Below are positions 34,801 to 43,033 of a stretch of 64,000 nt of DNA, in pieces (positions within the stretch are counted from its first letter, which is position 1; each line of letters starts with the position of its first letter). The notes beneath the pieces are model-generated. The model searched no databases and had not been told where the DNA came from. It saw only the letters and a list, made by a program, of their open reading frames with translations. Both the position numbers and the translations under genes were made by a program. The DNA is taken from assembly GCA_913056185.1 (NCBI GenBank), contig CAJXLV010000003.1:62001-126000 (forward strand). The letters run 5' to 3'. This DNA comes from an uncultured Bacteroidota bacterium (GTDB lineage Bacteria; Bacteroidota; Rhodothermia; Rhodothermales; Salinibacteraceae).

Positions 34801-35008
34801 CGTCGGGGCGCGTGATGGTGCCGTTTTGGAGGCCCTGCTCGATGACGTTGACGCCCGGAAGCGGCGCTCCGTCGTCGGCCGACACAACCGTGCCGGTAAC
34901 CTCAAAGGATTGGGCGAAACCCGGCGGCCCCCCGATCGCCAGGACGGCTGCGAGCAGCAACCCAAGGCAGAACGGAAGGGGGTGGCGGGGCGAATATCGA
35001 CTCTGCAT
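31883..35008 (-). CDS. SusC/RagA-family TonB-linked outer-membrane receptor
   Basis: With the start at 35008 the protein has 1041 residues. It comprises a signal peptide ending GFAQS, a carboxypeptidase-regulatory-like domain (about 34-110, VTGTVVSADDGAPLPGVNV), a plug and a 22-strand barrel. The SusC hallmark is LYGERADDGVIVITTKSG. The C-terminus ends in an aromatic strand (RTFGFRVNLRL) as expected for outer-membrane insertion. It imports oligosaccharide in a TonB-dependent way with the adjacent SusD. The leader is long (about 540 nt if the promoter at 35554-35583 is used) and contains a LacI-type operator upstream and the 85-nt element near the start codon. The susC-susD-GHL10-GH20 genes are probably one operon. 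Confidence 0.94.
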   Translation of the reverse strand: MQSRYSPRHPLPFCLGLLLAAVLAIGGPPGFAQSFEVTGTVVSADDGAPLPGVNVIEQGLQNGTITRPDGQFELSVEGPNAVLEFSFVGFQSQTVSLQGRSELDISLQPQTEELQEVVVTAYGIERRQRSLGYSVSKVAGSDVSDVPTANLGDALSGELSGVDISNTATGPGGSTNILIRGVSSLTGDNQPLIVVDGVPLDNTNLGSAGLFGGFDMGNGLSSINPSDIEEVSVLKGASAAALYGERADDGVIVITTKSGQSGGLGVSFTSNTTFEQIRDTYDFQSKYGHGTDGERPQSQQEARQNAFNSWGARLDGSQMAAGFDGEMRPYDLADENLQNFYRTGLTSANTLALNGGNETSTFRFSVSHRYDESVVPSSGYERTSFLLRGTSTFGIEGLKADVKANYVQEEAENRPRVSDSPGNPNYATTLLPRSVDVRTLSPGWVGDDRFQEFQFTESQFTTNPYWAINRFSEVDTEDRIIGFAQLSYDLVDGVTVMGRVGTDFYRVRRTDITPYGTAYDPQGDIEENQWNISETNTDLIVTANRALTDRFSLTARAGGNVRFRESEQLGAFGNEMNIPGLQTVSNTETQNPSYAFSEQETWALFGEAELSYNNYAFLSVTGRNDVSSTLPVDNNSYFYPSVSGSFVFSDAFATPDWLSFGKVRASWAEVGGATDPYQLNLTYGLNGQGHPTKTGGTIPLGFIGSGQLPNPNLEPSSKVDVEGGLELGFLNERLGLDLTAYRSTVTNDIVPTSVTGTSGFDEVILNVGETRNTGLEIQVRSTPLLRDDFQWDLSLNASTNENEVVSLTADSPEIQLAEPRTRNAFVKAKEGERYGAITGFTFLRDDQGNLILDGDGLPQASSETETLGYYPPDWRGGISNTLSYKNFTLRALVDVQIGGDLYSGTNSVATGLGLTKRTLRGREGGVTVEGVDADGNPVTATVRAQDYYSRIAGTVTSEFVYDASYVKLREMSLSYRLPQSILDATPLQQVNLSITGRNLLLLHDNIPNVDPESTYSTGAQGLEYFGVPQVRTFGFRVNLRL

Positions 35009-35080
35009 GGTGAATGTAGAGAAGTCAGTGATGGGAACGGGTGTCGGGTACGACGGCCGTGCGGCCGGGAGCACTCGATC

Positions 35081-35165
35081 TACAAAAGATCAACCTCTGC
35101 GCTTTGCATGCACGCCTGTTTACTTCAAGTCATTTTTGGGGCGATTGCCATTCTGTGATGCCCCG
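35081..35165 (-). promoter_or_regulatory. 85-nt conserved upstream element, copy A (susC leader)
   Basis: This stretch shares about 55 of 85 positions (ungapped, counted by eye) with 58261-58345. Shared blocks are TACAnnnGATCAAC at one end and TTTTTGGG, GCGATT and CCCCG at the other. The terminal GGGGC (35138-35142) and GCCCC (35160-35164) can pair. Both copies precede a minus-strand gene in the same orientation. Operator, promoter or RNA leader structure are all possible. Confidence 0.5.
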
Positions 35166-35553
35166 GCTGAAGGGAACAGCCGCCCTGGGGGGGCGATGCG
35201 GGCTGAAGCCCTGCAGAGCTCTGTGCGCCGAGGGCCAACAGTGCGCCGAGGGCCAACAGACACTCCGGTCCGGCCAAGAAAGGCATCTCTCGGTGGGGGT
35301 CGCTGGGAGGGATTCATCTGGTTTGCCCTTCCCGGCCGGTCCGAAGTCTACTCTTGCTCCTACAGTGGGTCGGATTATTTTGGGTGGATCTCCCCCAATG
35401 TCTCACCTAAGGTGTTCTCGTTTTTGGGTGCATCTCCAAGCCGCCTAATGAATACTCTCGCATCCTAACGAAAAAGAGATCAACAGGCGGAGGTCTATTT
35501 GAGCCGTCGTATGGGCGAATTTTTTGTCGCGACTTTTCAACGATCTGCTCGAC

Positions 35554-35583
35554 AGTGTACACCAATGTCCGCAAATAACGCAA
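35554..35583 (-). promoter_or_regulatory. Putative susC promoter
   Basis: On the minus strand, TTGCGT (35583-35578), an 18-bp spacer, then TACACT (35559-35554). The TTG begins 16 bp after the LacI-type palindrome, the same geometry as at two other island promoters. The -10 match is modest. Confidence 0.4.
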
Positions 35584-35599
35584 GGAGATTCTTGTTTTT

Positions 35600-35611
35600 G
35601 GGACCGCTTCC
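35600..35611 (-). promoter_or_regulatory. LacI-type operator upstream of susC
   Basis: GGAAGCGGTCCC read on the minus strand. It is one of four near-identical palindromes in the window and matches the general LacI/GalR half-site layout GGAANCGNTTCC with a central CG. Confidence 0.6.
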
Positions 35612-35669
35612 AAGCGGGGTGCAGAGCCGTGGTCGTGACCGCACGGGCCCTCTCCTCCCCCACTCTTTT

Positions 35670-36293
35670 TCAGCCTTTCACCCCAATCTGGCGGAGCACC
35701 GGGTCCGGGCAGCCGGTCCACTCCGCAACAAACTGGTTCCCCTGGTACCGCAGGTCGTCCATGCCCATCTCCGAGCTAAAGAAGCCGGACGCCGTGAGGT
35801 CGCGGAGGCTGCTGAAAAACTCCACCCCGGGCTCCATCTCCGGCGGAGCCGCCTCCGGCCACGCGATGTCATCGAGCAGGGCCTGCTGCTGCGCCTCGCT
35901 GCACTCCACAAAGAGGGCGTCGTGACGGTCGAGGCAGGTGTAATCGACCCACGCGAGCCCGCCCCGAAACGCCACCTGCTGCGCGTCGCGGTCGGGCAGG
36001 TGCTCGTCGGTCAAGATAAAGTCGATGAAGGCCGGCACCCCCGCATCTGTGGCACTGCCGGAGCGGTCGTCGGCCGGAATGATCCAGTCGGTGAGGGCGC
36101 GCACGGTCTCAAGCTCGTGGTCGGTAAAGAGCCGGACGTCGTAGTCGTCGGGCGCCGGCTGGGTGGTCGCGCGCTGGGCCTTCCGGTCGCGGGCCTGCTG
36201 GACCTCCTCGGCGGTGCATGCCACACTAAAGGTAGGCGCAGCCGCCATCAGGGCCATCATTTTGAGAGCGTCGCGGCGGTTCAGGTCACTCAT
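35670..36293 (-). CDS. Gluconate 2-dehydrogenase subunit 3-family protein (partner of the GMC oxidoreductase)
   Basis: The start at 36293 (MSDLNRRDALKMM) gives 207 residues with a twin-arginine motif at 6-7. A lipobox-like FSVAC ending at Cys26 suggests Tat export and lipidation. The body is helical with the family pattern around LTDWIIPADDRSGSATDAGVP. Such subunits assist export or assembly of membrane-associated flavin dehydrogenases that oxidise gluconate or sugars, including glucoside 3-dehydrogenases. The gene follows the GMC oxidoreductase on the same strand. No cytochrome c subunit is encoded nearby. Confidence 0.85.
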   Translation of the reverse strand: MSDLNRRDALKMMALMAAAPTFSVACTAEEVQQARDRKAQRATTQPAPDDYDVRLFTDHELETVRALTDWIIPADDRSGSATDAGVPAFIDFILTDEHLPDRDAQQVAFRGGLAWVDYTCLDRHDALFVECSEAQQQALLDDIAWPEAAPPEMEPGVEFFSSLRDLTASGFFSSEMGMDDLRYQGNQFVAEWTGCPDPVLRQIGVKG

Positions 36294-36589
36294 GGTTTCG
36301 GGGAAAAAATTGGAAGCTGCCGTCGTGCAGGTCGTCGTGCAGGTCGTGAATCGAGGGCGCAGGTAATCCAAGTGGCGGGGTACAGACGTTTTGCCATGGG
36401 CGACGGCGGACCGCGGTCTGTCGTCCGCCCTCGGCTCGAATAACGCCAGGGAGGTCGCAACTTGGGGGAAGTGGATGCCGGGAGTGTCGCGTATTTTGTG
36501 TCAGAAAAATAAACAACACGAAACACGCAACCCCGACCGGAGCCGAACGGGGCCCCCGGCGGCCCCTCCCCGAGGCATCGCCGCCATCG

Positions 36590-38323
36590 TCACAGGTTGC
36601 CCTTCGTGCGCTGGTCGATGATATACTCGGAGGTGCGCATCGAGAGGGCGAGGATGGTCCAGGTCGGGTTCTTATGGGGCATGGACGTAAACGGCCCCGC
36701 ATCGGCCACGAACAGGTTGTCCACGTCGTGCGCCTGGCACTGCGCATTGAGCACCGACGCGTCCGGGTCCGTGCCCATGCGGGTCACGCCGGCCTCGTGG
36801 ATAATTTCGCCCGGCATGGTGATGCCGTAGCCGTCCTCCTTGCTGGGCACCGACCCGAGGGGCTCGGCCCCGGCGGCCCGCAGAATTTCGCGTCCCTTTT
36901 CTTGCATGTGCTTCACCTGCAGGTACTCTTCCTCCCTCCAGGAGTGGTGGAAGCGGAGGACCGGAATGCCGTACTCGTCCCGCACGTCCGGGTCGATCTC
37001 ACAGTAGTTCTCCCGGTGGGCAATCGACTCGCCCCGACCCGACATCCCGACGGTGGCTCCGTAGAAGCGCCGATAGTCCTTTTTGAGCTGGCGGCCGTAG
37101 CCCCCGCCGCCTTTGCGCTTCGTCTCTTCGTCGCCGGGAAACAGCCCGTTGAGCGTCTGGATGCCACTTCCGAAGCCGTAGCCGGGCATGCCGCGCCCGC
37201 CCCACAGCTCAAAGTGGTAGCCCCGCGGAAAGTCGAGATCCTGATCGTAGGCCCACCAGGGGATGTAGGAGTGCATGCCCCCCACGCCGTCGCAGTTGTG
37301 GGCCGGCTGGTCCATCAGCTGCGGGGCCACGCCCATGACCGTTGATCCCGTCGAGTCCATGAGGTAGCGCCCCACGGCATCGCTGGAATTGGCCAGGCCG
37401 TTGGGGTGCTGGCGGGAGGTAGAGTTGAGGAGGAGGCGGGCCGATTCGCACGCACTGGCCGCCAGGACAACGACGTCGGCCTTCACCTTGTACTCGCGGC
37501 GGCTTTGGGTATGGACGTACGAGACGCCCGTGGCCCGGCCCTCCGCGTCGGTGGTCACCTCGCGGGCCATCGCGTGAGGAATCAGCGTCGCGTTGCCCGT
37601 CTGGAGGGCGGGGTCGAGCAGCACCGGCGGCGCCGAAAAGTTCGACCGCGTCGTGCAGCCACGGTTGCACTGCGCGCAGTAGTGGCAGGGCGCCCGGCCG
37701 TTGTGCTGCTCCGTCAGGATGGAGAGGCGGGAGGGAATGACGGGCACGCCGACGGCCTCCGCCCCCTGCCCGATCAGCTTCTCGTAGCAGCGGGGCTCGG
37801 GCGGGTCCATGAAGATGCCGTCGGGGGAATTGTAGAACTTCTCCTCCGAGCCAAAGAGGCCCACCAGCCGGTCGACCCGGTCGTAGTACGGCTTCAGGTC
37901 TGCGTAATCGATGGGCCAGTCGTCGCCGTAGCCGTCCACACTCCGCCCGTTGAAGTCATCCGGCCCGAAGCGCAACGAGATGCGCCCCCAGTGGTGCGTA
38001 CGCCCCCCGAGCATGCGGGCGCGGAACCACCGCCAGTTCGTCTCTTCGTCCGTGGTGTACGGCTCCCCGTCGATGTCCCATCCGCCAAGGCATGCGTCCA
38101 TCTCGCCGAAGGGGCGCGCCCGCGTGGAGGCACCGCGGCGGGGAGATGCGTAGTTCCAGTCAAACATCGCCCCGTCGTCCTGCACGTTCCATTCTGGACC
38201 CGCTTCCAGCACCACCACGCGGGCCCCGGCTTCCGCCAGCACCTTTGCGGCCATGCTCCCGCCTGCACCGGAGCCGACGATGCATACATCATAGGTCTCA
38301 GGGTCTTCTTGAATCTGCGGCAT
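36590..38323 (-). CDS. GMC-family FAD-dependent sugar/alcohol dehydrogenase
   Basis: The 577-residue protein begins with the FAD-binding GSGAGG at 17-22. It carries GRTHHWGRISLR, a Cys-rich CHYCAQCNRGC loop and the C-terminal GMC motif MPHKNPTWTILAL with nearby HEAGVTRMGTDP. Family members of this type, paired with a subunit-3 protein, oxidise glycosides or polyols and pass electrons to the respiratory chain. In this gene context, 3-keto-glycoside formation is the likeliest role, by inference. It has no signal peptide and probably travels with its Tat-exported partner. Upstream lies the divergent region with two LacI-type operators. Confidence 0.88.
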   Translation of the reverse strand: MPQIQEDPETYDVCIVGSGAGGSMAAKVLAEAGARVVVLEAGPEWNVQDDGAMFDWNYASPRRGASTRARPFGEMDACLGGWDIDGEPYTTDEETNWRWFRARMLGGRTHHWGRISLRFGPDDFNGRSVDGYGDDWPIDYADLKPYYDRVDRLVGLFGSEEKFYNSPDGIFMDPPEPRCYEKLIGQGAEAVGVPVIPSRLSILTEQHNGRAPCHYCAQCNRGCTTRSNFSAPPVLLDPALQTGNATLIPHAMAREVTTDAEGRATGVSYVHTQSRREYKVKADVVVLAASACESARLLLNSTSRQHPNGLANSSDAVGRYLMDSTGSTVMGVAPQLMDQPAHNCDGVGGMHSYIPWWAYDQDLDFPRGYHFELWGGRGMPGYGFGSGIQTLNGLFPGDEETKRKGGGGYGRQLKKDYRRFYGATVGMSGRGESIAHRENYCEIDPDVRDEYGIPVLRFHHSWREEEYLQVKHMQEKGREILRAAGAEPLGSVPSKEDGYGITMPGEIIHEAGVTRMGTDPDASVLNAQCQAHDVDNLFVADAGPFTSMPHKNPTWTILALSMRTSEYIIDQRTKGNL

Positions 38324-38428
38324 ACGGAGAAGAAAGCGATGTGGCGGAAGGGAACGTCGAGAATGTAAGCAGGGGGGAGCCGCAGACGCAATGCCGTCTT
38401 TTGTCTCAGGGCATCAAACCGGATGTTT

Positions 38429-38440
38429 GGAAGCGGTTCC
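38429..38440 (+). promoter_or_regulatory. LacI-type operator 1 in the GMC / NagB-fusion divergent region
   Basis: GGAAGCGGTTCC, flanked by TTT and AGA, reading toward the plus-strand NagB-deacetylase gene. It lies 28 bp from the second copy, close to a whole number of helix turns (2.7). Confidence 0.6.
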
Positions 38441-38456
38441 AGACATTTTCGGGATT

Positions 38457-38468
38457 GGAAGCGGTCCC
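38457..38468 (+). promoter_or_regulatory. LacI-type operator 2 in the GMC / NagB-fusion divergent region
   Basis: GGAAGCGGTCCC, identical to the susC-leader site. It ends 15 bp before the TTGTGA box of the putative promoter. Confidence 0.6.
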
Positions 38469-38483
38469 GAATTTCTCGTCGTA

Positions 38484-38512
38484 TTGTGACGATGGTCCCC
38501 GTCGTCTATCAT
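38484..38512 (+). promoter_or_regulatory. Putative promoter of the NagB-deacetylase-led operon
   Basis: TTGTGA (38484-38489), a 17-bp spacer, then TATCAT (38507-38512), resembling the -35/-10 pattern, about 80 bp before the start codon. Confidence 0.45.
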
Positions 38513-38592
38513 GCTCGGTGCGAGCAGCCGATCTCCCCGAGCGGTTCTGCTCTGCCCTTCCCCCGCTGTTTCTGAACTGCCGCCACTGCGTC

Positions 38593-40539
38593 ATGGGTTT
38601 TTCTGCCCCCGCCCCCGACTCTGCCTCGCCGACCGACACGAAAAACGAGCGGGTCGACACCCTCATCTTCGAGACCCCGGCCGAGATGGCGCACCGCGTG
38701 GCCCGGCGCGTCGCTACGCTCATCGAAGAAAAGCAGGCCGTCCACCAGCAGGCCGTCCTGGGCCTGCCCACGGGCTCGACCCCCGTCGGCGTGTACCAGG
38801 AGCTGATCCGGATGCACGCGGAGGAGGGGCTCGACTTCTCGAATGTGGTGACGTTCAACCTCGACGAGTACTACCCCATGGCGCCCGAGAGCCTGCAGAG
38901 CTATCACCGGTTCATGGAGGAGAACTTCTTCAAGCACGTCAACGTCCCCGACGAGCAGATCCACATTCCGCGGGGCGACCTTCCCCCGGCGGCCATCGAC
39001 CGCCACTGCGTGGAGTACGAGCATCAGATCGAACAGGCCGGGGGCATCGATCTCATGCTGCTCGGCATCGGGCGCTCCGGGCACGTGGGCTTCAACGAGC
39101 CGGGCTCCGGGCGCCACACCCGCACTCGCCTGGTCATTCTCGACGAGATTACGCGCAAGGATGCCGCGAGCGCTTTCTTTGGCAAAGAGAACGTGCCGCA
39201 GGAGGCGGTTACGATGGGCGTCGGCACCATTCTCGACTGCGAAGAGGTCCTCCTCATGGCCACCGGGGAGCACAAGGCCCCCATCGTGCGGCGGGCCGTA
39301 GAGGAGCCCCCCTCCCGGGACGTCACGGCCAGCTACCTCCAAGACCACCCCAACACCACCTTCTACCTCGACCGCGCGGCCGCCGTCGACCTTACACGCA
39401 AAAAAATGCCCTGGCGGGTCCGCGAGGTCGACTGGACGGACAAAAAGGCCGAGCGTGCGGTCATCTGGCTGTCCCAGACCCTCAATACCCCCATCCCCCG
39501 CCTCGAGGCCTCCGACTACTACCAGAACCAGTTGCACAGCCTGGTCCACCGCTACGACCACGTTGACGACCTGGCCCACGAGGTCTTCGAGGCCTTGCGC
39601 CGCCGTATCACCTACCCCCACGATCTCCCCTCCAACGAGCGCATCCTTCTGTTCAGCCCGCACCCAGACGATGATGTGATCTCGATGGGGGGCATGTTCG
39701 ACACGCTCGTGGCGAACGACAACGACGTTACCGTCTCGTACATGACGAACGGCTCGGTGGCGGTCTTTGACGCTGACGTGCGGCGCTACCTCCGCTTCAT
39801 CGGCCTCAGCGGCGATGCGCTGAACATGAGCACGGACGCCCTCTCCGGCTTCCGCGAGCGCCGCGCTGAGATCGAAACCTTTTTCGCGGAAAAGGACCCG
39901 GCCGAGGTGGACCCGCCGGAGGTGCAAGCCCTCAAGGCGCACATTCGGTACGGGGAGGCCATTGCGGCGATCGAGGTGCTCGGGCTGGACGCCGACCACG
40001 CCGCGTTTTTGGACATGCCCTTTTACAAGACGGGGCGCGTCCGCAAAGATCCCATCTCGGAGGCGGACGTGGAGGTCGTGCATGATCTGCTGACGACAGT
40101 CGCGCCCACCCACATCTTTGTGGCGGGCGACCTGTCCGACCCCCACGGCACCCACCGCATGTGCTACAAGGCCATCAAGCAGGCCCTCCGCCGCTACAAC
40201 GAGGCCGCCGCGCCGCCGGCCGACGAGGGCGAGGCCTCCAATGCCTCGCGCCCCCGCCCGCTCGTGTGGCTCTACCGCGGAGCCTGGCAGGAGTGGCCGC
40301 TCCACGAGGCCGACGTCTTTGTGCCGCTCTCCAAGGCGGGCCTCGACCGCAAGGTAGAGGCCATCTTCAAGCACGAGAGCCAGAAGGACCGGGCGATGTT
40401 TCCGGGCGCCTACGACGAACGGGAGTTTTGGGAACGGGCCCGCGATCGCAACCGCGCCACGGCTGACGCCCTCAACGGCCTGGGGCTCCCGGAATTCTAC
40501 GCCGCAGAGGCCTTTGTCACGACGTACGATATGGACTGA
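38593..40539 (+). CDS. Glucosamine-6-phosphate deaminase-like / PIG-L (LmbE) deacetylase fusion
   Basis: The ATG at 38593 gives 648 residues. The NagB-like half (about 20-290) has LPTGSTPVGVYQEL and FNLDEYYP with the catalytic Asp91. In GRSGHVGFNEPGS, His164 and Glu169 are kept but the usual Asp two residues before the His is Ser162. The C-terminal half (about 350-648) is a PIG-L deacetylase with the zinc motif PHPDDD (His357) and DPHGTHR (516-522). Fusions of this type are common in Bacteroidota. They suggest coupled deacetylation and deamination of an amino-sugar phosphate or related compound. It is the first gene of a seven-gene plus-strand operon. Confidence 0.9.
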   Translation: MGFSAPAPDSASPTDTKNERVDTLIFETPAEMAHRVARRVATLIEEKQAVHQQAVLGLPTGSTPVGVYQELIRMHAEEGLDFSNVVTFNLDEYYPMAPESLQSYHRFMEENFFKHVNVPDEQIHIPRGDLPPAAIDRHCVEYEHQIEQAGGIDLMLLGIGRSGHVGFNEPGSGRHTRTRLVILDEITRKDAASAFFGKENVPQEAVTMGVGTILDCEEVLLMATGEHKAPIVRRAVEEPPSRDVTASYLQDHPNTTFYLDRAAAVDLTRKKMPWRVREVDWTDKKAERAVIWLSQTLNTPIPRLEASDYYQNQLHSLVHRYDHVDDLAHEVFEALRRRITYPHDLPSNERILLFSPHPDDDVISMGGMFDTLVANDNDVTVSYMTNGSVAVFDADVRRYLRFIGLSGDALNMSTDALSGFRERRAEIETFFAEKDPAEVDPPEVQALKAHIRYGEAIAAIEVLGLDADHAAFLDMPFYKTGRVRKDPISEADVEVVHDLLTTVAPTHIFVAGDLSDPHGTHRMCYKAIKQALRRYNEAAAPPADEGEASNASRPRPLVWLYRGAWQEWPLHEADVFVPLSKAGLDRKVEAIFKHESQKDRAMFPGAYDEREFWERARDRNRATADALNGLGLPEFYAAEAFVTTYDMD

Positions 40540-40648
40540 GGCCCCGCCCCCAGTTCTCTGCCCCTACGGCCCACACGCCCCCTCCCTGAGGCCCCACCGC
40601 CTCCCGGCTGCATGCCGCCGCCCCTCTTTCCCAGCCCGCCCCCCTCCC

Positions 40649-41947
40649 ATGAAGCGCACGATCCAAGCCCGCCTCAGCGCCATGATGTTCCTGGAGTTCT
40701 TCGTCTGGGGCGCCTGGTACACAACCATTGCCGTCACCATGACGGCCCACGGGATGGAGGGGCTCACCCACTGGCCGTTTACGGTCAACCCCATCGCGGC
40801 CCTCGTCGCGCCCTTCTTTGTCGGCCTCATCGCCGATCGCTACTTCCCCACCCAGTCGGTCCTCGGTGTGCTGCACCTCCTCGGGGCGGCGTTCATGTTT
40901 GTCGCCCCCTCCGTCATCGGGTATCCGCTCCTCTTTATCCTGGCGCTGCTCGCCTACAACCTGTGCTTCATGCCAACAATTAGCCTGACCAATACGCTGG
41001 CATTCCACAACATGACGGAGCAGGAATCGCAGTTCCCGGTGATTCGCGTCTTCGGAACGGTTGGGTGGATCGTGGCCGGACTGCTCGTGAGCTACCTCGG
41101 GGGCTACTTTGTGCCCGCCGGGGCCTCGGGCGCCCTCCCGGAAGAGACCACGTTCCCGCTCTACCTGACGGCCACCATCAGCGCGGTCTACGGGCTCTAC
41201 AGCTTTACCCTGCCGCACACCCCGCCCCCGGCGGAGGGCGAAACGGTCTCGGTGCGCGACATCCTGGGCCTCGATGCCCTGAAAACGCTGGGCTCGCCCT
41301 CGTTCTATGTCTTTCTCCTAAGCTCTTTCCTGATCTCTATCCCCCTGGCGGCCTACTACAACTTCACCCAGACGTTCTTGGCCGACACGGGCTTTCAGCA
41401 AATCGCGGCGGTGCAGACCATCGGGCAGGCCTCGGAGGTGATCTTTATGCTGCTGATGCCGATGTTCTTTGTGCGCCTCGGTGTAAAGTGGATGCTGGGC
41501 GTGGGCATGTTTGCCTGGGTGCTCCGCTACGGCCTCTTCGCCTTGGGGGCGCCGGACATGGTCACCTGGATGATTCTCTCCGGCATTGCCCTCCACGGCA
41601 TCTGCTACGATTTCTTTTTCGTGGCCGGACAAATTTACGTGGACAAGAAGGCCAGCCCGAAGGTGCGGGGGCAGGCCCAGGGGCTCATTGTGCTCCTGAC
41701 CTACGGCGCGGGCATGCTGATTGGGGCGCAGGTGGCGGGCTGGCTCTTCAATCTCATCCGCACCGGCGAGCAGTTGACGCTCAACCAGTGGGTCCACTTC
41801 TGGTGGGTCCCGGCGGCCTTTGCCGGCGCTGTGCTCGTCTTCTTCGTGTTCTTCTTCGACGATGAGGTGGAGGTCGGCGGCGAATCGGTCGCCTCGGTCA
41901 TGGGGGCCGAGACGGAAGACGACGCCCCGGAAAATATTGCGGCCTGA
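40649..41947 (+). CDS. MFS transporter of the nucleoside:H+ symporter-like group
   Basis: This 432-residue, roughly 12-helix protein has the family opening LEFFVWGAWYTTIAVTM and the long central loop preceding IRVFGTVGWIVAGL. In Bacteroidota, transporters of this group are often encoded beside sugar-oxidoreductase and epimerase genes and are annotated as nucleoside permeases. Here an oligosaccharide or keto-sugar substrate is more plausible from context. It lies 109 bp after the NagB fusion, in the same operon. Confidence 0.85.
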   Translation: MKRTIQARLSAMMFLEFFVWGAWYTTIAVTMTAHGMEGLTHWPFTVNPIAALVAPFFVGLIADRYFPTQSVLGVLHLLGAAFMFVAPSVIGYPLLFILALLAYNLCFMPTISLTNTLAFHNMTEQESQFPVIRVFGTVGWIVAGLLVSYLGGYFVPAGASGALPEETTFPLYLTATISAVYGLYSFTLPHTPPPAEGETVSVRDILGLDALKTLGSPSFYVFLLSSFLISIPLAAYYNFTQTFLADTGFQQIAAVQTIGQASEVIFMLLMPMFFVRLGVKWMLGVGMFAWVLRYGLFALGAPDMVTWMILSGIALHGICYDFFFVAGQIYVDKKASPKVRGQAQGLIVLLTYGAGMLIGAQVAGWLFNLIRTGEQLTLNQWVHFWWVPAAFAGAVLVFFVFFFDDEVEVGGESVASVMGAETEDDAPENIAA

Positions 41948-42004
41948 GACGCGCCCGGCATGCCTCGCTCCTCTTCCCTGCCTTCGCATCTCCCCGCCCC
42001 GCCC

Positions 42005-42982
42005 ATGCCTCGTTCCGATCGACGCTCGTTTCTGAAGGCCTCCGCCGCCCTCACGCTCGGGGCCGCCCTGCCTGCCTGGGGCTGTGCCCCCGACGACGCC
42101 CCCGACGACGCCCCCGACGCGCCCCCGCAGGAACCGGGCGCTGCCGATACGCCCCTCTACCGCATCTCCCTGGCGCAGTGGTCGCTGCACCGCGCCCTCT
42201 TCGACGGCTCCCTCGATCCCCTCGACTTTCCACGCACGGCCCGCGAGACGTTCGACCTCGGGGCGGTCGAGTACGTCAATCGCTTCTTTATGGAGCGGGC
42301 CCGGGACCGGGACTACCTGCACGCGATGCGGAGGCGGGCCGAGGAGGCGGGCGTGGAGAGCCTGCTCATCATGTGCGACGGCGAGGGCGCCCTCGGGCAC
42401 CCCGAGGCGGCGAAGCGCACCGAAGCCGTGGACAACCACCGCAAGTGGATCGAGGCCGCGGCGGTCCTGGGGTGCCACTCCATTCGCGTCAATGCCCAAA
42501 CGCTGGGCAAAGGCCCCCCCGCTGACCAGCGCAAGCGGGCGGCCGATGGGCTCCGCCGCCTCACCGAGTACGCCGCCGCGCAGGACCTCAACGTACTCGT
42601 CGAGAACCACGGCGGCCTCTCCTCCAACGGCGCGTGGCTCGCCGATGTCATGGAGACGGTGGCCCACGCGCGCTGCGGCACGCTGCCGGATTTTGGAAAC
42701 TGGGACCTCCGCGAGGGGGAGGCCTACGATCCGTACGCGGGGGTGCGCGCGCTGATGCCGCACGCCAGGGCCGTCAGTGCCAAGGCGCTCGCCTTCGACG
42801 ATGAAGGACGGGAGACGACGCTGGACTACACCCGGCTCCTGCGCATTGTGCTGGAGCACGGGTATCGCGGCTACGTGGGCATCGAATACGAAGGCGACTC
42901 CCTAAGCGAAACGGACGGCATTCGGGCCACCCAGCGGCTCCTCCAAGATGTCCGCTCCCGGCTCGCCCCCGAGTTCTCCTGA
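42005..42982 (+). CDS. Tat-exported lipoprotein, sugar-phosphate isomerase/epimerase-like TIM barrel
   Basis: The 325-residue protein starts MPRSDRRSFLKASAAL with a twin-arginine motif at 6-7 and a lipobox ending at Cys27 (AWGC). An acidic spacer of repeated PDDA units (42089-42127 in the DNA) follows, then a xylose-isomerase-like barrel (about 50-315). Metal-ligand candidates are visible in VNRFFMERA, LVENHGGLSS, PDFGNWD and VGIEYEGDS. Homologues act as epimerases or lyases on keto-sugars. Export suggests a periplasmic role, unlike the cytoplasmic paralogue at 46549-47553. Confidence 0.82.
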   Translation: MPRSDRRSFLKASAALTLGAALPAWGCAPDDAPDDAPDAPPQEPGAADTPLYRISLAQWSLHRALFDGSLDPLDFPRTARETFDLGAVEYVNRFFMERARDRDYLHAMRRRAEEAGVESLLIMCDGEGALGHPEAAKRTEAVDNHRKWIEAAAVLGCHSIRVNAQTLGKGPPADQRKRAADGLRRLTEYAAAQDLNVLVENHGGLSSNGAWLADVMETVAHARCGTLPDFGNWDLREGEAYDPYAGVRALMPHARAVSAKALAFDDEGRETTLDYTRLLRIVLEHGYRGYVGIEYEGDSLSETDGIRATQRLLQDVRSRLAPEFS

Positions 42983-43033
42983 CCGCCGGGCCGTCTGCGC
43001 ATTCCTTCTTTTTTCCCTGCCCCCCTTTCCCTC

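Larger units (their letters stand above)
35009..35669. other. Long intergenic leader of susC
   Basis: Without genes. It contains the 85-nt conserved element (35081-35165), a duplicated CCGAGGGCCAACAG/AGTGCG segment (35222-35260), an AT-richer stretch (35380-35600), the putative promoter (35554-35583) and the operator (35600-35611). Confidence 0.6.

Noticed and set aside
38509-40374. 621-codon minus-strand open frame opposite the NagB-deacetylase gene
   Set aside because: No recognisable domain, typical shadow composition, and the sense gene has complete active-site motifs.
42089-42127. Short tandem CCCGACGACGC units
   Set aside because: Coding linker (PDDA repeats) after the lipobox, not a CRISPR or regulatory repeat.
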